A stretch of 64,000 nt of DNA from Tetrahymena thermophila SB210 (taxonomy: Eukaryota; Ciliophora; Oligohymenophorea; Hymenostomatida; Tetrahymenidae). The notes below the pieces were generated by a model. That model saw only the letters and a program-made list of their open reading frames with translations. It had not been told where the DNA came from and ran no database searches. Location: positions 248,001 to 312,000 of the forward strand of contig NW_002476224.1 of the NCBI RefSeq assembly GCF_000189635.1, given 5' to 3'. Both the position numbers and the translations under genes were made by a program. Below are positions 38,145 to 54,700 of this stretch, one piece after another; positions within the stretch are counted from its first letter, which is position 1, and every line of letters starts with the position of its first letter.

Positions 38145-39086
38145 TCAATCCTTGTGGGCAAATAAAAGGCCTAAATATTCCTATCTATTTTATTCAGGAA
38201 TAGAATTTTAAATTTTTGAGCTCCAAATCTTACAATTTTCAAACCCATTTTTCATTTAAACGTAATTGTCTAATATCTATTTTAATCCATCCTTATTGTT
38301 ATGATAAAAGAATTAATTATTGTTAAAAACCTATTCATGTATTGGTTTTCCTGCTAACACTACAAGTTTAGCTCCTTAATTTCCAGATTTTAGATTTATT
38401 GTGTTTTCTTATTAAACTTCAAAAGAAGCAGCCTGATATTATTATATTTTTACTTAGTTTTGCCCTGCTCTTGCCTCTCCATCATACAAGTAAACTAGCC
38501 CCTGGTAATGGTCAGGTACAGTCTACTCAAAGTAGTAATTTTTAGGAAGGTGTATGTCAAGATAAAAAATAGGAGTACATGTTTATACTGGACCAGTAAC
38601 TCCATATGAATTTCCAGCAATCACTTTTACTAAAGCATCTTAAACATTAAAATATTAAGCCTTATCAGAGTTGAACTCTTTGTAGTAAGGATCTCTGTTC
38701 TTATTCTTTTCGTCTAAGTTAACAAAGACTTGGAACCCAACTGTTTCTTCTTCAAATGATCCAGGCATCTCTGCATGAACAATACCTTTTCCAGCCATCA
38801 TCTATTATATTTCTCCTGGCTTTAAGGTTCCTTTGTTTCCAGTAAAGTCTTCATGAAGAATAGTGCCCTATAGCATATAAGTGACTGCCTCCATTCCAAA
38901 ATGAGGATGGTCAGGTAATCCGAGTGGTCTCTTCATGTGAAACTAATCAAACAATATAAAAGGATCTAACACTTTAACTGCTTTTTAATCACCAATTAAT
39001 CTAAATATTCTAGCACCAACTCCTTCAGCCACATTATTAGGTATAATTAAATTAGACGAAAGAGTTTTAAATAATCTCTGAGCCAT
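38145..39086 (-). CDS. pirin family protein (iron-binding cupin)
   Basis: Single exon, 313 residues, close to the usual pirin length of about 290-310. It starts MAQRLFKTLSSN, a possible short mitochondrial or peroxisomal leader. The N-terminal cupin has the metal-ligand motifs HPHFGMEAVTYML (two His) and GIVHAEMP (His and Glu), plus DPFILFDQF upstream and GFQVFVNL after. The C-terminal cupin has HYQGLVYLYDGEA and LVVLAGKPIHEQVF. All four classic iron ligands appear present, so an iron-bound, possibly quercetinase-like or redox-sensing protein is expected. The last 40 residues are Gln/Asn-rich. The start ATG at 39086 fits family alignments and follows AT-rich upstream DNA. Confidence 0.95.
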
Positions 39087-40123
39087 TTTATGTATCTTTT
39101 TTTCTTTAATTAATTTTTAAGTTTTATCAATTTTTTATTACAATTTATTTAATATTTGAAAGATGACTTAGTTTTTATTTTTAAGTTATGAGAAGGCGAA
39201 ATTATTTAAAACTATTGAAAATTCAGTGCTCGTGAGTTGTTTGTATTCATATAAAATAATAATTTTGAAATTTACTAGTTAAGAAAAGTAAATAATTAAA
39301 ATTTTGTCCATTACCATCTATTAAGTTATTTTACCTTTGGCTCAACTCAAAAAAACCATCAATTTTTTTTTTTTTTCATCTAAATGCTACACTTTATTTT
39401 AAATTTAATCATTTATTCTTTTTAAAAGCTATTTTTTTCTCATAAAATCTTAAAAATAATGAATTTTGATATCAAATATTCCTATAAATATATTAAATTT
39501 ATCACTTGAAATTTATAATCGCTAATAATTTATGTATTTATGATTAACTTTTAACACTTAAATAATCATAAAAAATCATAAAATTGAAAAATTATTAACT
39601 AAGTAAATACATTTAAAAATTATTAATAAAGCGTGATGATATTAAATTAGTTCTTGATTTGTTTATGTTCATTTAAACTTTTATTAAATATATTTTAAAG
39701 TATAATTTTTTAATTGATAAAAATAAATAATTGTGATTAAAATAAAGAATAAAAATATTATTGTAAAGTTACTTTAATTCTAAAATGTCACATTCAAGTA
39801 AAAAAAAATGAATGATTTTTTGTTCATAAACTATTTACAAAAATTTCAATATTAAATAAATATAATCTACTGAATTAATTTCTTGTTTAATTAATTAAAT
39901 TTTTCTTTGAATTTTTTTAACTAGATTATCAAGTTTTTTTAAATTATAAATTAATTCAATCCTTTTTTAAAATTGAAAACTAAATTATATCAATAAAACC
40001 AATACAAATGAAATTATTTATTTATTTGCATAAATATTTAGTTAATGATTTATTTATTTTTTTATTCAAATATCCAAAAACAACTTAAAAAACCTCTTAT
40101 GAATATTAAATAAAATAGTATTT
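39087..40123. other. AT-rich spacer of about 1 kb
   Basis: Pirin promoter side on the left, 3' flank of the coiled-coil gene on the right. It holds T runs and no open gene. Confidence 0.55.
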
Positions 40124-42347
40124 TCAGTTTTAGGGGAGTTTATTTTGTGATCCTACACTCGGTCTATGCCTGGCATTCATCTAATTTACAAATTATTTAT
40201 TTAAAAATTAAAATCAGACATAATTAAAAATACATTTAAATTATCTTGTTCTAACTAGCTCAGCTGCTAATTTTACATTTAAGATCCTTTTATAGTACAA
40301 TAAATAAAAAATTTAATATAAATTAAGTTTTTAAAGCTAATTTACTCTTCTCATTTTCAAGAGCGGTAGCCTTGATAAATTTAGATATTTCTTTTATCTT
40401 CATTGTAGTAACTTTTAAATTCTAAATAATTTTTTAAAAGAATTAATTTTTAATTAAATAATAAATTAAACACATAAAAAAGCAAAAATGTTCTTTTTTA
40501 AATTAATTTTCAAAAATTAAAAAAAAAAAATTGCTTAATATATTATTATTTTAGAAAATAAAAATATTAATAGTAATATTAAATAGATGTTAGATAAAAA
40601 TAACTTGAAATTCTACTATAAAAAGTAATTTGTAAAAGAAAAAAGTAGCTATTTCTAAAAATAATAATGAGAAATTGTGTGATTATTTTTTAAAATAATA
40701 TTCAGAATTAATTCTTTTGCTAAAAAGTAAAACTAAAATAATTCTTTTTATACTTTTTCTCTTTCTTTTAGGATTAATAACTTTTTATCTGCTTAGTTTT
40801 GTTGCTATTTCCTTTCTCTTTCTAAAGCTTTCATTTTCTCTACAAAAAGTATTTCTAAATCTTTTTTTTCCTTTTCCAAATCTCTAACTCTTTCTTCTAA
40901 AATTTATAAACCCTCCTCTGAAATCTAAATATTGAATAAAACTATTTTTTTTTATTGATTTAGTAATTAAATTTACATCTTCATCAGGATCAGGTTCCTT
41001 TTCACTTTAATTAGGTTTCTTTCTCTATTACTCTTTGATTTTCATATTTACTGTTCTTATTTTTTCAGTTCTTAACTTTAATTCATCAATATATTTTTTC
41101 AATTCTCTATCTTTTTACTGCAGTTCTTCCTGCAGTCTTTGATTCTCCTCTCTTACATTATAAAACTATTTTCTAACTACCTCTAGCTAATTTTTAAAAA
41201 TAATAATTTACTTTCATTCAAAAATGAAATAAATAATTTACCTAATCTTTATACTCTTATCTTTCAAATTCCATTTTTGCCTTTTTCTGTTCTTCTTGTA
41301 TTCTTTTTAATCCCTATTTTTCTGAAAGAATTTCTTCCAATTATTTTTTAAGTCTTTTAACCTCATTTTCTTTTTCTGTAATCCTTTTATTTATAAACTC
41401 ATTTATTACATACACATAAGTTATAAAAATCTAAAGTAACTTACCTATTCATATCAAAATTAAAATCTAATTGACGCTTCTTTTGCTAAATAATTATTCT
41501 ATTTTAAGAGATAATTTCTTGCTGCTTTTATAATTCCTTTTTCTTTTATTTTATCTATTCATTTTCAATATTTTTATTGTTTTAATTGTATTTCTATTGT
41601 CTTTATTCTTTTTCTTTTTCTATAATTTGGTCAAGCATAGTTGCCATTTCCTTTAACTACTCCCTCAAATTTTAATTTTATTTGATTTACTGTTCTATCT
41701 AAACCTACCTTTAATCAAACGAGTTATTAGATACAGGTTTAGAATTGTTATCTCCTTTAGAGCGGTTTCTTTCTTGTTATATTTAACTAAAATTATTGTT
41801 TTCAACTTTTTCATTTTTTTAATTATTTCTATTTGTATTCAAATCATCTAAAATGTTGTTGTTGTTAGTATTGTTATTTTTATCAGCATGAACCCTAGTT
41901 TTAGATAGAAAAAAAAATTTTATACAAAAGAAGCAAAACTAAATTTAACTATTTTACATTTCTGATTACTCATTTATCTAAGAAGATTTATCTAATTATT
42001 CGTAATTTTAGCTAAAGGGTGTTTAATCAACAAAACTATCAGTCTAATATCTTTATTAATTTTCATTTTAATTATTTTATTTATAATCAATGTGGTTTGT
42101 CTTTTAATCATATTTAGGGCTGACTTAATGGGTATTTTACTGTTCTTAATGATGCTACTGATCATATCTTTGATTTGGTGTATTTTTTGTTTACAAATCC
42201 TCTTTTTATTACACATTTTTTTATGATGGAGGTCTATCTTTTAAAAAATATTGATAAAATCTAATAAGAATAATGAAAATATTTACTTTAACTATTTTGT
42301 ACTTTATCATTGTGATAGCTATCATTAAATGTATCACTCATATTCAT
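40124..42347 (-). CDS. coiled-coil protein, unknown family (499 aa)
   Basis: Nine exons with agreeing phases. The introns are 42238-42286, 41895-41957, 41384-41444, 41187-41241, 40925-40976, 40422-40753, 40287-40345 and 40181-40233. The N-terminal 170 residues are Gln/Asn/Ser-rich and probably disordered. Residues about 190-440 are a nearly continuous coiled coil (KEMATMLDQIIEKEKEQRQQ, then EENQRLQEELQQKDRELKKY and LEERVRDLEKEKKDLEIL). The short tail reads ARHRPSVGSQNKLPQN. Such architecture is common in ciliate cytoskeletal or basal-body proteins, but no specific family is recognised. The 332-base intron 6 is the longest in this gene and the small exons near the 3' end are the least certain. 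Confidence 0.78.
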
Positions 42348-43855
42348 TTTAATTTAACTTATATAAATAATGCTATATTGTATATTTTTTGTTTATATTT
42401 TAGAATTAATTACTATTAAAGCAATTAAAAAAAATAACCAAATTGAAATTTGTGAAAAATTAATTATGAGATATTAATCATTAAATTTCTAATTTGTATA
42501 TAACTCAAATAATTATACTGTTACGGAAAATTAATTTAGATAAAAATAAAAACAAAAATAATTTATAAAAAAGATTTCTTTTTTTTATCAATAAATATTT
42601 ATTTGTAATCATTAATTCTTATTATAATTAATAAAATTATTTTTAATTTCTATCAAATAACAATAATAATAATAATAATGATTTGGTTTTTCAAATAATT
42701 TGTTGTTTGGTTTTGATTAAAAAGAATATTAAAAATATTGAATACATTTGATTAAAGGTAATTCACTTATTTTAAATAATGAATTTTACAAAAAAATAAT
42801 TTTAATTAAAATGAATTTGAAAATAAGTTAATAAGTTAATTATTATCCTAAAATTAGCTTTAAAATGTTTCAAATTACATAGGAAATTCTAAGCTTACAA
42901 AAGTAATTTTAAATAAATTTATGCATTGATAAAGAATTTAATCAACTAATTTCATTTTAATTTATTTTGGATAGTAAATCTCACATTTGAAACTGAATTT
43001 AATTTAAGTATGTGTTTTTAGTCGTTAACAAATATTATTATTTTTAAAAAGTTCTTTCATAAATACTTAGTTGAGTAACAAGGATGAGAAGAATTTGATC
43101 ATAAAGTTATTTTTAAATTTATCAAATTATAAATTGGTTTTTTCAAATAATTTTTGTTAAATTTAAATTAAATAAATAATAAAAATGTTAAATGCATATA
43201 TATGATTAACATTAATAAGATTTCATTGATAATATTTAACAAAAAATAATATTTAATTAAAATATTTTGAAAATAAGATTATAAATCAATTAAATTTGTA
43301 AGAATTTTATCAAACCATAAATTTGTTTTTAAAATAATATACTGTTCAGTTTATATTTAAAAAAAATAAATAATAAATATATATGTCTAATATTAATAAA
43401 CAAGATTTTGTTTAAAAAATATAACAAATAAATGCTTTTTAGTTTAAATATTTCTGAAACTAAGTTAATAAATATATTAAATAAATTCATTAATTCTAAA
43501 ATTAATTTTAAATTAATTGAAATTAAATAAAAACTTCTAATTTGATAAAAATAATTTTGTGTTAGTTCTTGTAATGATAAAGAATAAAATCAATTAATTC
43601 TATTAAAATGTATTTTAGTATAGTGAGTAATCACATTTATAAAATACTGAAGTTTATTTATTTATATCTACTATTGATTATAAAATAAAGATTCAAAAGA
43701 ATTTAGCATGAAGATTATAATAATTTTTAGAAGATCTATTTATTTGTCCACAAATAAAGAAATAATAAGATTTTTCTTAAAAAAAATTTGATTAAATATA
43801 TTAAATCAAAATCTCAAAGCTAGATTTAAAGTTAGTAGATCATAGTAAATTAGAA
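42348..43855. other. divergent spacer containing old tandem repeats
   Basis: About 1.5 kb between divergent starts, so both promoters lie here. It begins with an (AAT)n tract at 42662-42679 and is dominated by the degenerate repeat listed separately. No gene was seen. Confidence 0.55.
42680..43640 (+). repeat. degenerate tandem repeat, about 320 bp unit, 2.5 copies
   Basis: Copy 1 (about 42680-42995) and copy 3 (about 43300-43640) share the same order of landmarks. These are TTTGTTTTT-CAAATAAT-like lead, GAAAATAAGTTAATAA, CTAAAATTA-TTTAAAAT, ATGATAAAGAAT-AATCAA and finally AGTAA-TCACATTT. Copy 2 (about 43110-43300) carries only the first half. Identity is low and gapped, so the duplication is old. 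It is judged by eye and a self-dotplot would be decisive. Confidence 0.55.
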
Positions 43856-44710
43856 ATGTCATCTGTTTGGAATTTACTTAATCCAATTAGAAATGGTGCA
43901 ACAGGCTTAAAATTATTGAGCTCTGGCCGTGAATTATTCGGAACAGTTATATAGCACGGAAAGATGGATAAGACTGTCACTGTAATAGAATAATTATCAA
44001 ATAAGAGATAGAAATATTAAATTTTTCTTCTTCTTATCATAATAATTTGAAAAATTTCATTAAAATCATTTAGAAATAGCACAAATTCTAAAAAAAATTT
44101 TCTATAATTATTTTAGCTCTAAAATTGCAATTGAAATATATTAATGAATTGTATTGCAGCATACTACTTTTTATATGGTTTAACAATTTAAATTTTAATT
44201 TGCATTTTTAATTATTAGGTTAAGGTTGATTACAGATATTGGTATCCTAAAACAAAAGAATTTAAATCAAAAACCAGCAAATATCAAGTTCATGATTCTG
44301 AAAACTTTTGCGTTACTGGAGATAAGGTTGTCATTAAGTCAATGTTACCAATTTCAACAATGAAACACTATTATGTTAGAAATATTGTAAAGCCATTCCC
44401 TAGAGATACTTATTATAAAGAAGGCCAAGAAAAGAAAGAAATGAGTGAATAACTTAAGAAGGAATATTAAAGACTTTATCAAGAATTTTATGAAAGAGAA
44501 TAACAAAGAACTGAAATTAAGAATAAAAAGGACGAAGTCACTTTAAAATCTGCTCTTAAAGCAAAGGCTTTAACTCGTGCTATGGCAAACTTAAGAAAAG
44601 TTGAATCAACATAAAAGAAGAAAGATAAAGTTAGATCTAAATCTGAATCTAGAAGAGAGCAAAAGTCATTATCTGAAGCTATAGACTCTAAGCTTTCCAA
44701 AGAAATTTGA
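43856..44710 (+). CDS. mitochondrial small-subunit ribosomal protein uS17m
   Basis: Two exons (43856-43981 and 44219-44710) joined by a 237-base intron give 205 residues. The core carries the uS17 signature ELFGTVIQHGKMDKTVTVKV, then WYPKTKEFKSKTSKYQVHD, then the KVVIK strand before the end of the OB fold. The intron falls inside the conserved strand (KTVT/VKV). Bacterial uS17 is about 85 residues. This protein adds a charged helical C-terminal extension of roughly 90 residues (EKKEMSEQLKKEYQRLYQEF onward, very Lys/Glu rich), as ciliate mitoribosomal proteins often do. The N-terminus could act as a targeting sequence. It binds 16S-type rRNA in the mitochondrial small subunit. Confidence 0.92.
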
Positions 44711-45931
44711 AGTTATTAAATAATTATGCAAAAAAATATATTTTTTTTCATTTAACAGTTAATTTTAAAGTAGTTCTAAATGTTATGAACCATTATCCAA
44801 CTAACTACTATTATAAACTATTTGAAAGCTTTAGTTTGTTTGAGCCATATTTGCATAAATAATATGAAGTTGTTGCTATATTTGAAGAGATTTAAATTAG
44901 ATTATTTCATTAATTTATAATTAACGTATTATTTAAATAGTTATCATATGTCCTATAAAAGATTTTAAAAAATAAATAAATAAAAAATTAAATAAAAAAT
45001 ATAGACATAATTGTTTTTAGTTTTCTCAGTTAATATAAAATAATTTCAATTCTTAGTTTACTTTTCATGTTTTATATCACTTTTTAAATTATTTTTATTA
45101 GCTTATCAAAATAAAAATGTTATATTTTAATATTTATTTCATGAAATGCTATCAAAATAAATGTATTTATCAAAAATATTTTTTGAAAATATCTACTATT
45201 TATTTACTTTTTCTTAAAAAAAATATATTTTTGACTTTTAATCAATACTGACTAACGTTAAATAGCTTTAAAAAAATATATTTTCTAACATATATTATAA
45301 ATTTAAATGGTAAAATAAATTTCTATGTTATATATAATTTTTTGAATTTAATAATTCATATATATTTATCACTTTATAATGGTAGCATCTAAATTTTAGA
45401 AACACAAATATGTCTTTTTGTTTCTCATTTCCTTTTCCTTTGTTTGAGAAAAATTTTTTAAAAAGGAGTTAATTTAAGTTAATAAAAGGTAATATATAGA
45501 TAACTATTGGTTAAGTGATTAGAAAATCTGCTGAAAAACGATGGCTTTATTAATCAATTAATAAGCTTTATTTTATATTTAATTTTAATTCATTTTCGAA
45601 TTATTCATTCAAACAGAAATAATAAATGTACGTGTTATGTGTTAGCTGGTTGCATTAGTAAATGTTTATCAGTTTTTATTTAAAAAATTTACAAATATGA
45701 AACTCATTTATTATTCTGAAAAGACATATATTTAAAATTGATAAAAAGAATGATAGATGAGACAAATGAATGATGTGTGAGAAATTGTAAGTTGATTGAT
45801 AATCAAATATGCAAAAATAAACACTGTGAATAAATACTGATCTTTTAATTAGATACTCTTTATGCACATTTTGTTATTTTGAAAACATGTATTGATTTAT
45901 TGGATTAATCCTCTTTTCATCTTAAGTTACT
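44711..45931. other. convergent 3' spacer of about 1.2 kb
   Basis: AT-rich. A stretch at about 45400-45660 is a little more complex and has open frames when TAA/TAG are sense codons, but no codon bias or conserved motif. No gene is called. Confidence 0.5.
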
Positions 45932-48957
<3,026 letters not shown>

Positions 48958-51722
48958 TTCTTTTATTTTCTAAATATCCTGTTTTTTATTTTAAATGATA
49001 AATAATTTATTATTATTTATTTAGTTTTCCTTTGTATTGTCATATTTTATTTAATTTACGCTCTTATCTTTTTTTTTTTCTCTCGTAAATTTAATTCCTT
49101 CCCACTTCCTCAATGAATTTTCATTTCTAAGTTCCTTTCCTTTTCTCCTCTCCCCAATTTTAATATTTCTTTTCCCTTCTATCTATCTATTTATCTTCTT
49201 TATTCCTTTCTTTCATTTTATTGTTTTTGTTTATTTCATGTTAGATTATTAAATAGATTCTTTGTTTATTTATTTATTTATGAATTAATTTTTAATTCAT
49301 AATCTATCAATCCCTCACTCCATCTATATATCTATGTATCAATCTTCTTTTTTCATACTAATTAACTAATTTATTTATTTATTTTCTCTTCATTGATTCT
49401 TTTATTTAAAATAAATCACACTTCAATAAAAATATCATAATCATTTTGAATTCTTAATATTTTAATAGCTTTAATCAATTAGTATCTCTCTCAATCTGTT
49501 AGTTATTTATTTATTCATTTATAAAGATTGAGTATTTTTTATTTGATTTTTATGAATTTTATTAAAAAGATATTTGATCAATTTTTCATATGTATTGTCT
49601 TATAAACCTAAGATACTAATGAACAACTAACACAATTCAGCGCTACCTATTCGTAATCTATTTATTAACATTATCTTTTTGATATATTAATTATTTGATC
49701 AAGTAAAATCTTTCTTATCAAAATTATTTATCTGATATTTTTTTCACCTATTTTGTTACATTTTTATTAAATTTATTGAATTTCTAATATAATAAAATAT
49801 TTTTCAATCAATAGATGATTGATACATTTATTTTTCTGTTAATAAAATTTTAAAACCTATCATTATCATCTTTATGAAATAAAATAAAATTAATTGAATT
49901 ATTTTTAATATCTTTCAAAAAACTTGATTATTTTATATAATTTTTCAAACAAAACAAATAATTGTTTTAAATTTAAAAATGATTTAGAATTTTAAATTGA
50001 ATAATTTAATAATAATTATTCTAATTTTAAAAACAAGAATGAATTAATAATAATAGTTTAGAAAATATTTAAATTTATGATAATAACTAAAATAAATTTC
50101 TTATTTTAGTTAACTACTGATTTGCTCTTAAATAAATTTATTTATTTTTATTTAATTTAAATATATCGTTAAGTTAATATAAAAATATAATTCTTTTAAT
50201 TTAAATATTTAAAATGTTTTGCAATACAAAAATCACTTTTATTAAATAAATTAAAAAAATAATAATCAATAATTATGAATGCGATATAAATTTTTTGAAT
50301 TAGTCTACTCTACAAGAAGTAATTTTTTAATATCTTTATGAGTCAATATCTAAATAATTTTATTTTTAATTTGATTAACTATAATGTAGTAATTAAAAAG
50401 AAGTCAAGTTAAAAATATGTGGATGAAAATAATTTTTTCAATAAAAACATAAATATTATAGTAATTAATTTATCAATTAATCAATAAATTAAAATTCTAA
50501 AAAATTAACAAATAAATCAAATCTATTGAAAATTGTGAAAATAAATTTCTTTGTTTTTGTAAGAATCTTTATATTTAAATATAATTAACTACTTTAATTT
50601 CTTATTTATTGATTCTCAAATAAAATAATTTATCATATTTTTAGAGGGTATTTTCATAATAAAAAATATAATTTTATGAAATATTTTTTGAAGGGTTAAT
50701 AAATGATAGATTAAAGTTGATATTTATTTAATTAAAATTAAATTTAGTTGCTTGATATTATTAAATTATATTACAATTTTAAATGTTTTAAATGTTTTTT
50801 AAAATAATTTATTAGCATATATTTTAAATATGATATATGAATATATAAATTCTTTATTTTCATTTATTCAATTTATAGAGAAATAATCAAAATTAGTTAT
50901 TTGTTTAAAAATATTTTAGATTTATTAATATAATAATAAATAAATTAATTCACAATATTAAGTAAGATATTTATTTTTTCAAATATTTTCTATCCTTATC
51001 AAATTTATTTTTATGAATTAAGTTTATTAAAAATATTGTTTATAAAATAAAGATGCTATAAATATTAAATTAATTTTATTTTTCAGAATAAATAAAAATT
51101 TCAATTTTATATTTTTTAATTTTTTAGATTTTAAAATAAATTTTATTACTAATCTAAATTGTAAGGATAATCTACCTTTTTATATTTATTGTATTTTTAA
51201 CGATAATCTTTTTTTTAATGTACACTATTTATTACTAGAAATAAATAACAATTTTACAAGATTTTAATATTTGTAGTTATACCAAAATAAATAAGTATTA
51301 TATTAAATTGATCAAAATATTATTTGAAAGTTTTAATTGTTTTAGTTCAAGGTTTATTTTGTTATTTTAATAGAATAAATAAATATAAATAATTTATTCA
51401 TCAAATTTTGTTCAGTATTAAGAAAAATAAATATTTATTTATATAAAGAGTGATTCATATAAGATTACTTTGTTTTCATATAAATTGAAAAACTAAAAAG
51501 TAGAAAACATAAAAAAATATTGTAATTACTAATCAAAAGAAACATAAAAAATATATATAGCTTCTTAGTAATATCAGGGGAAATATAAAATAACTTACGA
51601 AGTTTTATTTGATAGAAATGGGATAAAATTAAGTAAAAAAGTAAAAAAAGTATGGAGAATTTGATGTGAAATTAGATTAACTATAGCTAGGTTTTGAGTA
51701 AGAAAGAAAAAATAATTTTGCC
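48958..51722. other. gene-free divergent spacer of about 2.8 kb
   Basis: This is the largest spacer in the window. It starts with a pyrimidine-rich, comparatively C-rich stretch (about 49060-49380) upstream of the ATP synthase start. That stretch could be promoter DNA of a strongly expressed gene. The remainder is almost pure A/T with TTTATTTATT runs. No tRNA, small RNA or coding exon was recognised. Confidence 0.55.
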
Positions 51723-54700
51723 ATGGAGAGATCAACTCATCCTCAATAACCTCTTAGTAAATCTGAATAGCCTAGACCTTTAGCAGCTTCTCGTTTTTAA
51801 ATGACAGAGAGTAAGAATCAAAAAAGATCAATTTCATCAGAGAAAGCTTATATGGCATTAAAATTTTAGCAAGATAAAAAGAAATAGAGAAACGATGACC
51901 CAATATTAAAGAAGATGAAAGAAATAAATAAGTGTCAAAATGTAGCTGACTTTTTTTTGAATGGAATCTAACTTCAAAATGTAACAAATTAATTATTTAA
52001 AATTCAATGATTTTATTTATCGCTCAACAACAAATTCTATAATTTTACAATTTTTTAACTTAAAAAATGAATTTAGTTTTTATTTATATAAAGGTTAACT
52101 GCTCATTAATAAATACTATTCAAATGAATTATAATATTATTGCATGTTAATAAAGATAAGAAGATGCTACGTGTACAACTAAAAAAGCTGAAACAAGTTA
52201 ATTTGTAGTTTATTTATAAAATAAAGTACTTACAGAAGTAGATAGGGTAGAAAAAATAGATTTTGAGGAATTGAAGCACATAAGCGTAAACTATCAAGCT
52301 GTCGATTAAGAGAATTTAAACGACTCATATCAATTTGATATTTACTCATAAGAGAAGAGTAAATTTCAAGCAGTGACTAAGATAGAGAGAAACAAACAGA
52401 AAAAGCAATCAGAAATTAGTTAAATAATTTCTAGCAAGAAAAATGATAACAGTGTATACATGCAACCATACGATTAAACTTCTATTTAAAAAAGCAAATA
52501 TTAATCTAACCTGTAATAGAATAGAAAATAATCAACTTTTAATGAATTTGAAGAGGTTTATTTAGAATTGTTATCAGATAAGTATTAAAATGACAAAAAT
52601 TATGATAACTAAGATGCAATTTCTACAAATTCCAATAAAATAAAATTGTCTTAAATGGTAAAAAATAATAACAATATTCACTCTGATCAAGTTTCTTCGA
52701 ACAGCAGTCTTATTAGAGAAAAGAAAAATCCTCAAAATTATAACTTTAAAAGTGAATTAGGGTAACAATTTAAACAGCCCATCAACATTTATGAAATGCC
52801 TGTTTATGAATAATAAGGAGATTTAGATTAGGAGATCGTTAAAAAATCTCCTCCTTCTAATATTAAAAGTAAAATTACATTTAACCCTCTAGTAAAATAA
52901 GAATCTACTCCTTTGAATGCATATCCAGATGAATACACTAAGTATCCTAAAGAATAGACAAATTCTAATCTTTTTAATAATCAGAATAATCCATAAAATA
53001 AAAACTATAACATCAGTTAATATAACGGACTTATAAATAACTCTGATAAAATAATAAAAGATGAGTCAGTTCATAGAGTAGTAAATTAGTTATAGTTTAA
53101 TTCTTAAAATCCTGGTTAATTTAATTAATCTCCTCTTTCTACATACGAAAATAAGCAATCAAAATAAGTTTAGGATAATGCAAATAATTATAGCAATCTC
53201 TAAAAAAATAATTAGAACTTAAACCAATATAAAGGACTTGCTGATAACTCAGATAAAATTAATAAAGATGATTCAGAATTTAGAATACCGCATTAATTTT
53301 AGAATGGTTCATAACTCACTGAATAGAATTTTTCTGATCCTTCAAATATGTAAAACAACCCATAAAATAAAAACTATAATATTAGCTAATACAAAGGACT
53401 TGTGAATAACTCAGAAAAGATTATAAATGATGGGTCAATTCCAAGAATAGTAAATTAGTTATAGTTTAATTCTTAGTAACCTGAACAATTTAATTAATCA
53501 GCTATTAATCCTCCTCAAAGCTAACATTAATAACTAATCTAAGGAACTGATAGCTTTAATTATAATAATCCTTAAAATAATAAAAATTACAATATAAGTT
53601 AATATAATGGACTTATCAATAATTCAGAAAAAATTATTAAAGATGGCTCAGTACACAGAATAGTGCACCAATTATAGAATGGTTCTTCTTAGCTTCAATC
53701 AAATACAGCTAATTTTAACAATATTGCTAATAGTTAAATAATAGATAACTAATAAGTAAGCGGCTTAAATAGTTAAATTAAAACTAATCCTTAGAATTAG
53801 AATTATAACATAAGCTAATATAATGGCTTAATAAATAACTCTGATAATATAATAAAAGATAACTCAGTCAATAGGATAGTAAACCATCTCCAAAATGGAT
53901 TGTAAAATGATAGCCAGAACTAATTTAACCCAAATAATAATAACTTTGATGTATAGGCAAGTCTCCGCCCTGCATCAAACAATCTAACTTCAAATCCAAA
54001 TATTTCAAATGGATAATCTTAATTTTAAATAAGAAGCAATTAAGGTCCAAATAGTTTTATTAAGAAATAAGAAAGTGGTGACATTTAGGATTTTTAGGCA
54101 AACTTAAACTAAAAGGTACCTGAAAATATTGTAAGCGCAAATAACTTGACATAGGAGAGGAAAAATCCAGTCACTTATATGAATATTAGGGATAACAACT
54201 TAGAGAGCTAAGCAAGCATATCTAATAAAGGATAGCATATTAACTCTCAAGTAAATGGTATGGAATCTTTATAAATTTAATCATTTTAACCGATTTAAAA
54301 TACAACAAATTTAAAATAAATTAGAGATTTAAAATAAAGTAACCAAAGTAATTAAGATATTGATAATTTAATATCAATTAATTAGTAATAAAAGCAGCAG
54401 TAGGCTGAATTTTAAAGTAACTAAAATTCTAACTAATCATCTAACTTTATTAATGACCAAAGAAAGATTCCTATAAAAAATGTTTAATAAATAACTTAAA
54501 CACAGCCTTTAGCATAAAATTTAGACTTTGAGACTGAATCTATTCCAAAAAAAATTACTAAATCTCAAAACAATCCAGTTGGAGCTGATAAAATGTTATA
54601 AAATAATCATAGAGATAACAAAAAGGTATTAAATCCTAATTTGGATTTCGAAGAACCCTTACTAAATTAAAATAAAAAAAATAAAGCTGAAGTTGATTTG

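Noticed and set aside
45400-45900. Open frames on both strands in the spacer after uS17m
   Set aside because: Long open frames are cheap when only TGA stops translation. No codon bias, motif or splice support was found.
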